A stretch of DNA of 64,000 nucleotides. Origin: UBA2705 sp963977105. Its GTDB lineage: Bacteria > Pseudomonadota > Alphaproteobacteria > Micavibrionales > Micavibrionaceae. Location of the stretch: contig CAXBNI010000003.1 of NCBI GenBank assembly GCA_963977105.1, positions 173,786 through 237,785 on the forward strand, given 5' to 3'. A program made the translations under genes and the position numbers. The notes beneath the pieces were generated by a model. It searched no databases. It saw only the letters and a list, made by a program, of their open reading frames with translations, and was not told where the DNA came from. Positions 45,895-54,275 of the stretch are shown here, piece by piece (within the stretch, counting starts at the first letter, position 1; every line of letters starts with the position of its first letter).

Positions 45895-47219
45895 CCAATT
45901 TTGAATTGCGCAACGCGCATGGTCGGGACTTCTTGGTGCTGCAGGCGGTTGACGTCACTTGCTGCTTCCATACGGGAGAACAGATCAAGGATGTTACCAC
46001 CAATAGACGCGCCATCAACCGCATGGCTGATTTTGCCGTCCTTGATCCAGAATCCACTTGCTGGTGAACTAAAGCTGCCATCAAATGGGTTGATTTTCAA
46101 ATTCATCAAGCTGTTAATATAAAAACCATCTTGCACTTCTGCGATCATCTCATCAGGTGATTGTGCGCCTGGTTCAACGTAAAAAGCAGGATTAACACCG
46201 GCATGGCCTGTTGATTTATAAGCCGTGCCTTTTTCTGCATTAAACTTACGTGCCCCATAACTGCCAAACAACCATGTTTGCAATACGCCCTTATCAACCA
46301 ATATACGTTTCTCTGCCGCAATGCCATCGCCATCAAACGCATATGCGTCTAAACAGCGATCAAGCAATGGATCATCAATAATCGTGATACTTGGCGCGAA
46401 AACCTGTTTATCCAGCTGACCACAAAGGAAAGACTTGTTTTGCAAAACGGCATTACCCGCCATTGCGCCAACAAAAGCGCCAATCAAGCTGCTCGACACC
46501 CGTGGATCGAATATAATCGGTGCGGTTTGCGCCTGTATTTTCTCTGCGCCAAGGCTTTTAGCTGCACGCTCGGCCGCAATTGCACCGAGGATAGCGGAAT
46601 CTTTTAAATCCGCGCCATAGACTTGAGAATCAAAATCATAATCTGTTTGCTGTTCGCCGTCTTTATGCGCGAGCGGTACCGCCTGCACAGAGGAACTTGA
46701 ACGTTCATTCACGCCACTAAAGCCATTACTTGCCAGAATATAGCGTACTGATTTTGACCACGATGCGGCGCTTGTCGCGCTTACAATTAAAGGGTTTGTG
46801 TTTAATGCTGCATCACAGGCCGTTTTCGCGCGGGCAACTAATTCATCAACCGATGGTACGGCAGTGTCGCATAAATCTAATGTTGCATATTCATCTGCAA
46901 GCTCATCAGGGCCAACCAAAGCGGCATAAGGGTCATCTGGTAGCAATTTTGCATTAAAGATCGCTTTATCAATGAAGGATTCAATAACGTCAGGGCGAGA
47001 TGAATTGATCGACACGCCTTCTGACTTGTCACCAATATAAACCGTAACGCCATAGCTGCTATTATCCGTGCGGCCTGTGCGTTCCACTTCGCCACTATCG
47101 ACGCTAACGCTGAGCGATTCACTGTCTGAGTAAGAAACACGCACATGGTCTGCGCCTTTTTTCTTCGCCATTTTTTGAATATCGTCCAAGCGATTAAATA
47201 TATCGGATGTTTGTCCCAT
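45891..47219 (-). CDS. pmbA: TldE/PmbA metalloprotease-related subunit
   Basis: 442 residues, PmbA (TldE), partner of TldD. It has the family opening RVSYSDSESLSVSVDSGEVE (about 24-43) and DNSSYGVTVYIGDKSEGVS, and the closing SPASGFWIKDGKISHAVDGA (about 387-406). As expected for TldE it lacks a zinc His-Glu motif. It acts with TldD in the cytoplasm as a heterodimeric peptidase. It lies head to tail-opposed with the tldD-GNAT pair, sharing a TTAA stop overlap, and its 5' side faces the ThiF copy 2 gene 141 bp away on the same strand. Confidence 0.93.
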   Translation of the reverse strand: MGQTSDIFNRLDDIQKMAKKKGADHVRVSYSDSESLSVSVDSGEVERTGRTDNSSYGVTVYIGDKSEGVSINSSRPDVIESFIDKAIFNAKLLPDDPYAALVGPDELADEYATLDLCDTAVPSVDELVARAKTACDAALNTNPLIVSATSAASWSKSVRYILASNGFSGVNERSSSSVQAVPLAHKDGEQQTDYDFDSQVYGADLKDSAILGAIAAERAAKSLGAEKIQAQTAPIIFDPRVSSSLIGAFVGAMAGNAVLQNKSFLCGQLDKQVFAPSITIIDDPLLDRCLDAYAFDGDGIAAEKRILVDKGVLQTWLFGSYGARKFNAEKGTAYKSTGHAGVNPAFYVEPGAQSPDEMIAEVQDGFYINSLMNLKINPFDGSFSSPASGFWIKDGKISHAVDGASIGGNILDLFSRMEAASDVNRLQHQEVPTMRVAQFKIG

Positions 47220-47360
47220 AAGAAGTCCCTGTCTGCTGTGTACATTTTTTATAATTTTTATATCATCTGTATTAGCATAGCCATACCCTTATGTCAAAGT
47301 ACCGCGCGACCTTTTTTCGCAAAAAGACACTGTTTATTTATATGAGACGTAAAATCAGCC

Positions 47361-48221
47361 TTATAACTTGGCCAGCAGGACTTTCTTGGCGAGAAAAAGA
47401 GACAGGCGTTGCTGCGGGTGACGATACCCTAATGGCCGCCATGTTTTCTTAAACTTATTCTTATAGGCATCAAAATGAAGGCCGTGAGGCGCGGCCAAAA
47501 CCTCGCCGCGGCCTAACAATATTTTGAGCACATAAGACCCTGCGACGCCCGCGCAAAGCTTGATCCCCATCGGCGTTGAAGGCAGTTTTTTATTGATAAT
47601 GTCCGCCGCTTCAGGAACGACTAAGCTGCCTTTTTGTAACATTGAGGGCGCAAGTCCAATATAAAATTTAATATGAGCCTCATCTTCATTTTTCGCCGCG
47701 CCAAAGCCAAAATACTCTTCTGGACTCATTTGCCCAGGCAAAAAGCACAGAAACGCGCAACCCATGCCAACAGGCGCCGCGGTGACTATCGGGATGCCCA
47801 GTTCATGGCACTTGTCGAACACGAGGCGGCGCGCATCAAAGGCAAAGAAATCAAGACTATCAACATAAATATCAACGCCATCTAAAAACGCCTCAATATT
47901 CGTCGCATTGATTCCCTCGTCGAAAGTTTTAATCTGCATTTCAGGGTTAATATCGAGAGCGATATTCTTCATCGTGCTTAACTTTGGCTGCCCTATCGTT
48001 GACATAAACGCCCCTGCCTGACGGTTGAAATTATGCACTTCAAAATGGTCGAAGTCAGCGATGTTGAAGTTACTTATGCCAAGGCGTGTGAGAGTTACCA
48101 AATGCTCTCCTCCCACGCCGCCCGCCCCAGCGATGGCGACTTTCTTATCTTTTAGCGTGAGTAACTCATCGTCACTTACCCAGCCAATATTGCGTGAAAA
48201 CGCCTTTTTGTAATCAAACAT
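47361..48221 (-). CDS. ThiF/E1-like adenylyltransferase, copy 2
   Basis: 286 residues, paralogous with the gene at 14070-14933 and colinear with few gaps. The ATP loop AIAGAGGVGGEH (about 29-40), ADFDHFEVHNFNRQAG (about 55-70, arginine finger region) and DIYVDSLDFF are kept. No CxxC zinc pairs. The only cysteine shared with copy 1 is Cys223 (KLCAG). The C-terminal FDAYKNKFKK stretch is also shared and looks family-specific. It starts 15 bp after the acyltransferase copy 2 stop, keeping the order acyltransferase then ThiF. Adenylation of a carboxylate is the likely chemistry; the carboxylate could be an acyl amino acid or a peptide C-terminus. Confidence 0.86.
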   Translation of the reverse strand: MFDYKKAFSRNIGWVSDDELLTLKDKKVAIAGAGGVGGEHLVTLTRLGISNFNIADFDHFEVHNFNRQAGAFMSTIGQPKLSTMKNIALDINPEMQIKTFDEGINATNIEAFLDGVDIYVDSLDFFAFDARRLVFDKCHELGIPIVTAAPVGMGCAFLCFLPGQMSPEEYFGFGAAKNEDEAHIKFYIGLAPSMLQKGSLVVPEAADIINKKLPSTPMGIKLCAGVAGSYVLKILLGRGEVLAAPHGLHFDAYKNKFKKTWRPLGYRHPQQRLSLFLAKKVLLAKL

Positions 48222-48236
48222 AGCACCCTAAAATCT

Positions 48237-49067
48237 TTAAAATTCACATCTCATAACTTGTTCATGTGTCAGGTCAGACACTTTTTCGTAGAGCTTCGTT
48301 AGGCCTGGCTTCAAACTCCCTCGTAAGCGGTCGAATGATATATAATATGGTGCACGCAATCCATGATAATCGCGCCCAGGGCCAATTTGTTCAAAATCAA
48401 TGCCAATAAAGCGCATACTTCGTGCAAGACGCGGCTCCATCATAGCAAAAGCATGATCAATATCACGGTGAGCCGCAATAGCGGCGGCGCTCAAGTAAAG
48501 ACCAATAGCAATAAAAGGCATACAGCGCATCTCAATTTCCGAATAACTTTCGGTATTGATTGCGCCGGTTGCCGCGCCTTCAAATTTATCTGCGCGTCTC
48601 CGGCGGAAACATGCCGGCACAGCGAGGCGCGATATTTCACAAATTTCTTCGCGCAGAAAATCCGCAGGGTTAACCTTGCCCTTCTCAATAAAATCTGCAC
48701 AATGATATTCAAGAGGGAGCAAATGGTCTTTTTCATGTGGCGTCACAACGCGCACCGTGCCCATTGCCTGCCCTGTTACTTTATGACGCATCAGGCAATG
48801 TATGGAATGCGCATCAAACTCATCTGTCTCCATAGCGGTTGTACGTATATCTTCAAAATTTAACTCTTCGCAATAAACTTGATGGCGTATGTTAAACGCT
48901 TCATGCTTCCCTTCTTCTGTTAATGCTATTTCTGGATGAATATACCCTGAGAAATGTTCCGCTATTTTCACAGCTTCACGGTTCAGCATATACCCCATGA
49001 CATTACGCGCAACAGGCCCAATAACGGGCTGTTGGGACAAACGACTTAATCGACCCATTCTACACAC
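48237..49067 (-). CDS. AHL-synthase-like / PEP-CTERM-associated-type N-acyltransferase, copy 2
   Basis: 276 residues, paralogue of the gene at 14933-15727. Family hallmarks: FNIRHQVYCEELNFEDIRT (about 58-76), ICEISRLAV with basic FRRRRADKFEGAATGAIN after it (about 146-172), and AMMEPRLARSMRFIGIDF (about 224-241). These match the acyl-ACP-using GNAT relatives of autoinducer synthases. No LuxR regulator is in the window. ATG 49067 is chosen by similarity of the opening to copy 1. The upstream 300 bp are AT-rich and carry a 16-bp perfect palindrome (49190-49205). Confidence 0.82.
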   Translation of the reverse strand: MCRMGRLSRLSQQPVIGPVARNVMGYMLNREAVKIAEHFSGYIHPEIALTEEGKHEAFNIRHQVYCEELNFEDIRTTAMETDEFDAHSIHCLMRHKVTGQAMGTVRVVTPHEKDHLLPLEYHCADFIEKGKVNPADFLREEICEISRLAVPACFRRRRADKFEGAATGAINTESYSEIEMRCMPFIAIGLYLSAAAIAAHRDIDHAFAMMEPRLARSMRFIGIDFEQIGPGRDYHGLRAPYYISFDRLRGSLKPGLTKLYEKVSDLTHEQVMRCEF

Positions 49068-49189
49068 CTTATATAATATAATTTACTCAATAGAACATTG
49101 AAAAGACTAAGACGAAACACAGACGCCAAACACCCCAACACTCACTCACACATATAAATATACGGCATAAATATTACGGATATATTAAG

Positions 49190-49205
49190 ATTAGATATAT
49201 CTAAT
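49190..49205. promoter_or_regulatory. 16-bp perfect palindrome, possible operator
   Basis: ATTAGATATATCTAAT is identical on both strands and lies about 125 bp before the start of acyltransferase copy 2. Perfect palindromes of this length often bind dimeric regulators, but AT-rich DNA gives them by chance too. No equal was found upstream of copy 1. Confidence 0.35.
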
Positions 49206-49363
49206 TTTAGATAAATTATTGATTATATTGGGAAGTGGTAATGTACTATATCTGGCTGTAATCTAAGCACAAATACGGTAGAGGCGCGAACATTAAGGTT
49301 TCGAACGCTTCGTTGGTTTTAAGGTATAATGCACTCGTCTACAAACAAGAGCCTTCTATGGCC

Positions 49364-49624
49364 TCAAAGAGACGTGACACAGCTTCCGCCAAAGCGTTCT
49401 TCCGCAAGGCTTTCCTGTCTAATGGCCGTTTGAGGTGCATTTTGACTTAAATTAACCTTTGCGACACTCCTCGTAAAGTTATCGCGCTTCTGAACGCTCT
49501 CTTGAGTTTCTACGCTTGGCATATCGAGGCAACCGCGGTCATGTTCTCTCTTCTCTAATGTCAGTATTTTCTCGTTGCAATCCAGCATTTTCATAACATG
49601 AAGGCCTTGAAATAGATCACGCAA
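49364..49624 (-). CDS. doubtful small reading frame, 86 aa
   Basis: Would encode 86 hydrophilic residues rich in Glu, Arg and Gln, starting at a TTG. An internal ATG-ATG (MKML) is an alternative start. No family recognised and no ribosome site at the TTG. Kept only because it fills an otherwise empty stretch and its composition is protein-like. It could be a relic of a regulator or chance. Confidence 0.25.
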   Translation of the reverse strand: MRDLFQGLHVMKMLDCNEKILTLEKREHDRGCLDMPSVETQESVQKRDNFTRSVAKVNLSQNAPQTAIRQESLAEERFGGSCVTSL

Positions 49625-49694
49625 CGCTGACCGCTGGGTTCTGCACTACGCACCTGTTCTACTGAAGAAAGTACAGCTTGCGCGCCGTACATTC

Positions 49695-50540
49695 TTATAA
49701 GAACATATCCCGATCATAGTACGTGTCATTTATTTTTACGTATGATGGATCCTTATAAAGCTTTGTCAAAAGGGGCATTAAAAAGCCTTTTTTACGGTGT
49801 TTTCTTTTACGCTTTTTCTTTTGTAATATCCCTTTAGCAACATAATGAATTTCTGGAGACTCCTGAATGGATACAGGCATAAAGCGCCAAAGCATTCTGT
49901 GGTGCTCACCGCGAGCTATGTAGACACGTGTCGTAAAAACCCTATCCTTACACGCGGTTTTGTAATCCAAATCATCAAGTATCGGCGCGCTAAACAAATC
50001 GGATGCCTTTACCCCCATAACAGATGTCGATGCCATAAAGTCATAAGACTTAAACGCATCATTGACCAAGACAACGCGTCCCTGTCGGTTAAACGCAACA
50101 ACTGGGTTTTCTTCATCAACCAAATAGCCTGGGGCATTTTCAACACCTTTATAGCCCCCATCACCAATTAAAGCACGCAGCTCGGTTATGATCGTATCTG
50201 TTGAGAGCCCCATTTTTGAAATAAAACCGACGATATTCGACGCATCACTTAAGCCTTCGATCTTCCCCTTGTCCTCGCCTGAGCAAATAACAATCGGACT
50301 CTGGCACCCCTGTTCATGAGCCAGTTTAGCCAGTTCCACGCCACTATCATGGCCTAAACGGTAGTCGATCAAACAAAAATCGTAATTCTTGGAAAGTACG
50401 TTTTCTAACCCGTCTTTATAATTATCAATCCATTCAATATCAAATTTACACGAATGATATGACGACAAAAAATGCTCAAGCATATAATAGTCCGTACGAC
50501 TGTCTTCAACTAAAAGTACTTTATATGTGTCATTGTGCAT
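49695..50540 (-). CDS. receiver-PAS two-domain regulator
   Basis: 281 residues from ATG 50540; an upstream TTG start is possible. The receiver spans about 5-120: LLVEDSRTD acidic pair, phospho-acceptor Asp in FCLIDYRLG (about 60), SGED switch region and Lys in FISKMG. A PAS-like segment follows (about 145-240; NPVVAFNRQGRVVLVNDAF). There is no DNA-binding, kinase or GGDEF output domain. The C-terminus has a very basic run (KKKRKRKHRKKG, about 241-252) before a short tail, which may be a nucleic-acid or membrane contact. Standalone gene, read leftward, between acyltransferase copy 2 and gcdH. Confidence 0.8.
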   Translation of the reverse strand: MHNDTYKVLLVEDSRTDYYMLEHFLSSYHSCKFDIEWIDNYKDGLENVLSKNYDFCLIDYRLGHDSGVELAKLAHEQGCQSPIVICSGEDKGKIEGLSDASNIVGFISKMGLSTDTIITELRALIGDGGYKGVENAPGYLVDEENPVVAFNRQGRVVLVNDAFKSYDFMASTSVMGVKASDLFSAPILDDLDYKTACKDRVFTTRVYIARGEHHRMLWRFMPVSIQESPEIHYVAKGILQKKKRKRKHRKKGFLMPLLTKLYKDPSYVKINDTYYDRDMFL

Positions 50541-50783
50541 CTGAATCTGATCCCTTAAGTTAATACCTCTATTTTGCTCGGCAGGCGTGAACAAAGTATT
50601 AAGCTTTTGGCGTCAGGCATTGCTAAAAACAAGAAAATCACTTAACGCACTGATATAAAGGTTCTTTTTAGCACTTTTAGCGCGAGGTATTATGGGCATA
50701 ACCATAACCTTAGGGTCACACACCCGCCGTTTAAGGCCGAGGTCGCAGATCATATATTGCGTATTATAACCATGCTCTACTTT

Positions 50784-51968
50784 TTAGAAAAACGCCTGCA
50801 AGCCCGTTATCGCCCGCCCCATAATAAGGGCATGGACATCATGCGTACCTTCATAAGTATTGACAGATTCTAAATTGCACATATGGCGCATGACGTGGAA
50901 TTCATCCGCAACGCCATTACCGCCATGCATATCGCGCGCTTGACGCGCTATGTCGAGGGCTTTGCCACAGTTATTGCGTTTGACCATCGAAATAATCTCT
51001 GGTGCGAAATCGCCTTGATCCATGATGCGCCCAACCTGCAGCGACGCTTGCAGCCCCAATGCAATGTCCGTTTGCATATCGGCTAGCTTCTTTTGAATAA
51101 GCTGGGTTTGTGCCAATGGCTTACCAAATTGCTTACGGTCTAGCGTATATTGGCGCGCCGCGTGGAAACAATATTCCGCTGCGCCGAGCGCCCCCCATGA
51201 AATGCCGTAACGGGCACGATTTAAACATTCGAACGGTCCTTTAAGCCCTGTGGCATTTGGCAATAACTGCTCTTCACTGACCTCAACCTCATCCATGACA
51301 ATTTCGCCTGTAATTGAGGCACGCAGCGATAATTTGCCCTCAATAGACGGCGCTGACAGGCCTTTCATGCCTTTTTCAAGGATGAATCCTTTAATTTTGC
51401 CATCATGCGCTTCTGATTTTGCCCAAACGACAAACACATCCGCGATAGGTGAATTACTAATCCACATTTTACTGCCCGAAAGCTTATAACCATTCGCGGT
51501 TTTCACCGCGCGGGTTTTCATACCCCCAGGGTCTGACCCTGCATCAGGCTCAGTCAGGCCAAAGCAGCCAACAAAATCACCAGAGGCCAATTTCGGCAGA
51601 TATTTCTGGCGCTGTTCTTCACTGCCCCAATGGAAAATCGGGAACATGACAAGCGATGATTGCACCGACATAGCAGAGCGATAACCAGAATCAACGCGTT
51701 CAATTTCGCGGGTAATTAGGCCATAAGACACATAGCTTGCCTCTGCGCCGCCATATTCACTTGGCAAAGTCGCCCCGAGCAGCCCTAAAGCGCCCATTTC
51801 CTTTAATATCTCTGGGTCAAAATGATCATCGCGATATGCGTTTAGCACGCGCGGCTGTAATTTATCCTGCGCATAATTCCGTGCCATGTCGCGTATGGCG
51901 CGCTCTTCTTCGGTTAATTGCGCATCTAAATGTAGTGGGTCTTCCCAGTGATAAGCTAAAGCTGACAT
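50784..51968 (-). CDS. gcdH: glutaryl-CoA dehydrogenase
   Basis: 394 residues, acyl-CoA dehydrogenase fold. [19 protein letters not shown] (about 135-153) is the FAD/substrate-binding motif, and [20 protein letters not shown] (about 368-387) carries the catalytic Glu as in glutaryl-CoA dehydrogenases. It converts glutaryl-CoA to crotonyl-CoA with CO2 release, in lysine and tryptophan breakdown, with electrons passing to ETF. The N-terminus lacks a targeting sequence, as expected for bacteria. aaggaaaaa lies upstream of ATG 51968. Divergent from the fused E1 gene, with only 72 bp between them. Confidence 0.93.
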   Translation of the reverse strand: MSALAYHWEDPLHLDAQLTEEERAIRDMARNYAQDKLQPRVLNAYRDDHFDPEILKEMGALGLLGATLPSEYGGAEASYVSYGLITREIERVDSGYRSAMSVQSSLVMFPIFHWGSEEQRQKYLPKLASGDFVGCFGLTEPDAGSDPGGMKTRAVKTANGYKLSGSKMWISNSPIADVFVVWAKSEAHDGKIKGFILEKGMKGLSAPSIEGKLSLRASITGEIVMDEVEVSEEQLLPNATGLKGPFECLNRARYGISWGALGAAEYCFHAARQYTLDRKQFGKPLAQTQLIQKKLADMQTDIALGLQASLQVGRIMDQGDFAPEIISMVKRNNCGKALDIARQARDMHGGNGVADEFHVMRHMCNLESVNTYEGTHDVHALIMGRAITGLQAFF

Positions 51969-52040
51969 TGTATTTTTTTCCTTCTTACAACTTCAAGGCA
52001 TTTACTATACAACACTCTCCGATAATGATAAAGTTACTCC

Positions 52041-54275
52041 ATGAAAGATCGCGTAGAAATTGTTCATGAAAACTTTATAACTCGGGTAAAAAACAATGAT
52101 TTACCCGATCTACAAGGGCAAACTGATCTTTCAAAGTCGCGTTTAAATCCAGAAAAATTAGTCGAAATTTTCGAATCACAGCTGTTAAGTCGCCGCCTTG
52201 ATATGTATGCGCGGGTTTTACAGGCCATGGGCGAAGGGTTTTACACCATTGGCAGCTCAGGCCATGAGGGCCTCGCGGCGCTCGCCGCGGCGTGCCGCCT
52301 TGAAGATAACGCGTTTTTGCATTATCGCGATGCCGCTTTTTACATTCAGCGCAGCAAGCAGCGCGCAGGCGAAACGCCGCTATGGAACATGCTGCTGAGT
52401 TTCTGTGCCTCTGAAAATGACCCTATCTCAGGTGGTCGCCATAAGGTTTTGGGCAGTAAATCCCTGAATATACCGCCGCAGACCAGTACAATTGCATCCC
52501 ATCTTCCCAAAGCCGTCGGCGCGGCGTTTAGCATCGGGCTGAGCCGTAAGGTCAAAGTGAAAGCAAATTTTGACCCGCGATCAATTATCATTTGCAGTTT
52601 TGGGGATGCGTCACTCAACCATTCCACAGCGCAAGGCGCAATAAACTCAGCCGCATGGGCAGGGTATCGCGGCGCGGCGATGCCTATATTATTCGTCTGC
52701 GAAGATAACGGCATCGGCATTTCAACCCGCACGCCCCATGATTGGGTAAAAAGTAATTACGCCAACAACCCACATATAAAATATTTCCACTGCAACGGCC
52801 TCAACATCGTCGACACCTATGAGACCGCACTTGCGGCGCAAAATTACGTCCGCCGCGAACAAAAACCCGCAATGCTGCATTTTGAATGTGTCCGCCTTTA
52901 TGGTCATGCCGGCGCGGACGCGCAGCATGCTTATATGGACTCAGCCGATATTGATGCGGTCGAGGCTAACGATCCGCTGCTGCACAGCGCAGCTTTACTC
53001 ATCAAAAACAACATTCTCAGCGCCGATGAAATACTACATATATATGAAGACACCGCGCAGCGCATCGCCGCCGCATCAAAACATGTGATGCGTGAGCCAA
53101 AATTAACCACGGCACAAGAAGTCGCCAGCCCGCTTATTCCGCCCGAAAAACCGGCGGCGCTTAAAAACGAGATCGTGCCAGTAGACGAGAAACAACGCGC
53201 CGATAGTTTCGGCAGTGATTTCAACTTAATGAAGCAGCCACAGCACATGGCGCGGCTAATCAACTGGACGCTACATGATTTAATGTTAGCGCAAGAGCAC
53301 ATCATCATTGCCGGCGAAGATGTCGGGCCGAAAGGCGGCGTTTATAATGTCACAGCCAAGCTGCATAAACGCTTTGGCAGCCGCCGCGTGATTAACACAC
53401 TACTGGACGAACAAAGCATTTTAGGGTTAGGCATTGGCCTGGCGCAGAATAACTTCCTGCCGATTGTTGAAATTCAATTTTTGGCTTATCTGCACAATGC
53501 GGAGGATCAACTGCGCGGTGAAGCCGCGACACTCAGTTTTTTCTCCAAGGGGCAATATACAAATCCGATGATTATCCGCATCGCGAGCCTACCTTATCAG
53601 CGCGGATTTGGTGGTCATTTCCACAATGATAACGCCATAGCGGTACTGCGCGATATTCCGGGGCTTATCATTGCCTGTCCATCAAACGGGCATGATGCGG
53701 CGCTAATGATGCGCGAAGCGGTGCGCCTTGCCAATGATGAGCAGCGCATTATCGCCTTTTTAGAACCTATCGCTTTATATATGAACCGCGATTTGCATGA
53801 CGAAAAAGATGGCGGCTGGGCAATGGACTACCCCGCCCCTGATAGTGCTGAGAAAATCACCCTCGGCGATATTCACCAAAATGGCGAGGGCACAGATTTA
53901 TGCATTATAAGCTACGGTAATGGTTATTACTTATCGTGCAAGGCCGCCAAAGAGCTACAAAAACAGCACGGCATCAAATTACGCATTATTGATCTGCGCT
54001 GGCTCTCTCCCCTTAATATGGACGCAATTGCCACCGCCGCTGCGCCGTGTAAATCAATCCTTATTGTCGATGAGTGCCGTGAAACAGGATCACTGAGTGA
54101 AGAGCTGATGACCAAATTATATGAACATATCAGCCCCGCGCCGCATATGCAGCGCATCACCGCAACGGATTGTTTCATTCCGCTAGGCAAAGCCTTTGCA
54201 TCAACCCTGCCAAGCACGCAGAGCATCACCGACGCCGCATTATCGCTGATCGCAAAACAAGGGAAAAACGCATGA
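52041..54275 (+). CDS. fused alpha-beta 2-oxoacid dehydrogenase E1 component (thiamine-dependent)
   Basis: 744 residues. The alpha half (about 1-345) has the thiamine diphosphate motif from CSFGDASLNHS (about 186) to CEDNGIGIST (about 224-233). The beta half (about 395-744) opens MARLINWTLHDLM and has AGEDVGPKGGVYNVT, FLAYLHNAEDQL, QRGFGGHFHNDNAIAV and IIDLRWLSPLNMD. E1 enzymes decarboxylate a 2-oxoacid and pass the acyl group to a lipoyl E2. No E2 or E3 is here. Closest by pattern to branched-chain 2-oxoacid E1. Its stop TGA overlaps the ATG of the malonyltransferase-like gene (ATGA), so they are translationally coupled. Confidence 0.88.
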   Translation: MKDRVEIVHENFITRVKNNDLPDLQGQTDLSKSRLNPEKLVEIFESQLLSRRLDMYARVLQAMGEGFYTIGSSGHEGLAALAAACRLEDNAFLHYRDAAFYIQRSKQRAGETPLWNMLLSFCASENDPISGGRHKVLGSKSLNIPPQTSTIASHLPKAVGAAFSIGLSRKVKVKANFDPRSIIICSFGDASLNHSTAQGAINSAAWAGYRGAAMPILFVCEDNGIGISTRTPHDWVKSNYANNPHIKYFHCNGLNIVDTYETALAAQNYVRREQKPAMLHFECVRLYGHAGADAQHAYMDSADIDAVEANDPLLHSAALLIKNNILSADEILHIYEDTAQRIAAASKHVMREPKLTTAQEVASPLIPPEKPAALKNEIVPVDEKQRADSFGSDFNLMKQPQHMARLINWTLHDLMLAQEHIIIAGEDVGPKGGVYNVTAKLHKRFGSRRVINTLLDEQSILGLGIGLAQNNFLPIVEIQFLAYLHNAEDQLRGEAATLSFFSKGQYTNPMIIRIASLPYQRGFGGHFHNDNAIAVLRDIPGLIIACPSNGHDAALMMREAVRLANDEQRIIAFLEPIALYMNRDLHDEKDGGWAMDYPAPDSAEKITLGDIHQNGEGTDLCIISYGNGYYLSCKAAKELQKQHGIKLRIIDLRWLSPLNMDAIATAAAPCKSILIVDECRETGSLSEELMTKLYEHISPAPHMQRITATDCFIPLGKAFASTLPSTQSITDAALSLIAKQGKNA

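Larger units (their letters stand above)
49068..49694. other. gene-poor stretch upstream of acyltransferase copy 2
   Basis: 627 bp, AT-rich in its first half. It holds a 16-bp perfect palindrome and at most one small doubtful reading frame (49364-49624). No tRNA, terminator or recognisable RNA was seen. Confidence 0.5.

Noticed and set aside
14070..49067. Considered the two acyltransferase/ThiF units as parts of a recent transposition
   Set aside because: No inverted or direct repeats flank either unit, no transposase is present, and the proteins have diverged to about half identity, so the duplication is old.
54170..54271. Longer start for the malonyltransferase-like gene
   Set aside because: The extension lies entirely inside the E1 gene in another frame and adds no conserved sequence; ATG 54272 fits the ATGA coupling.
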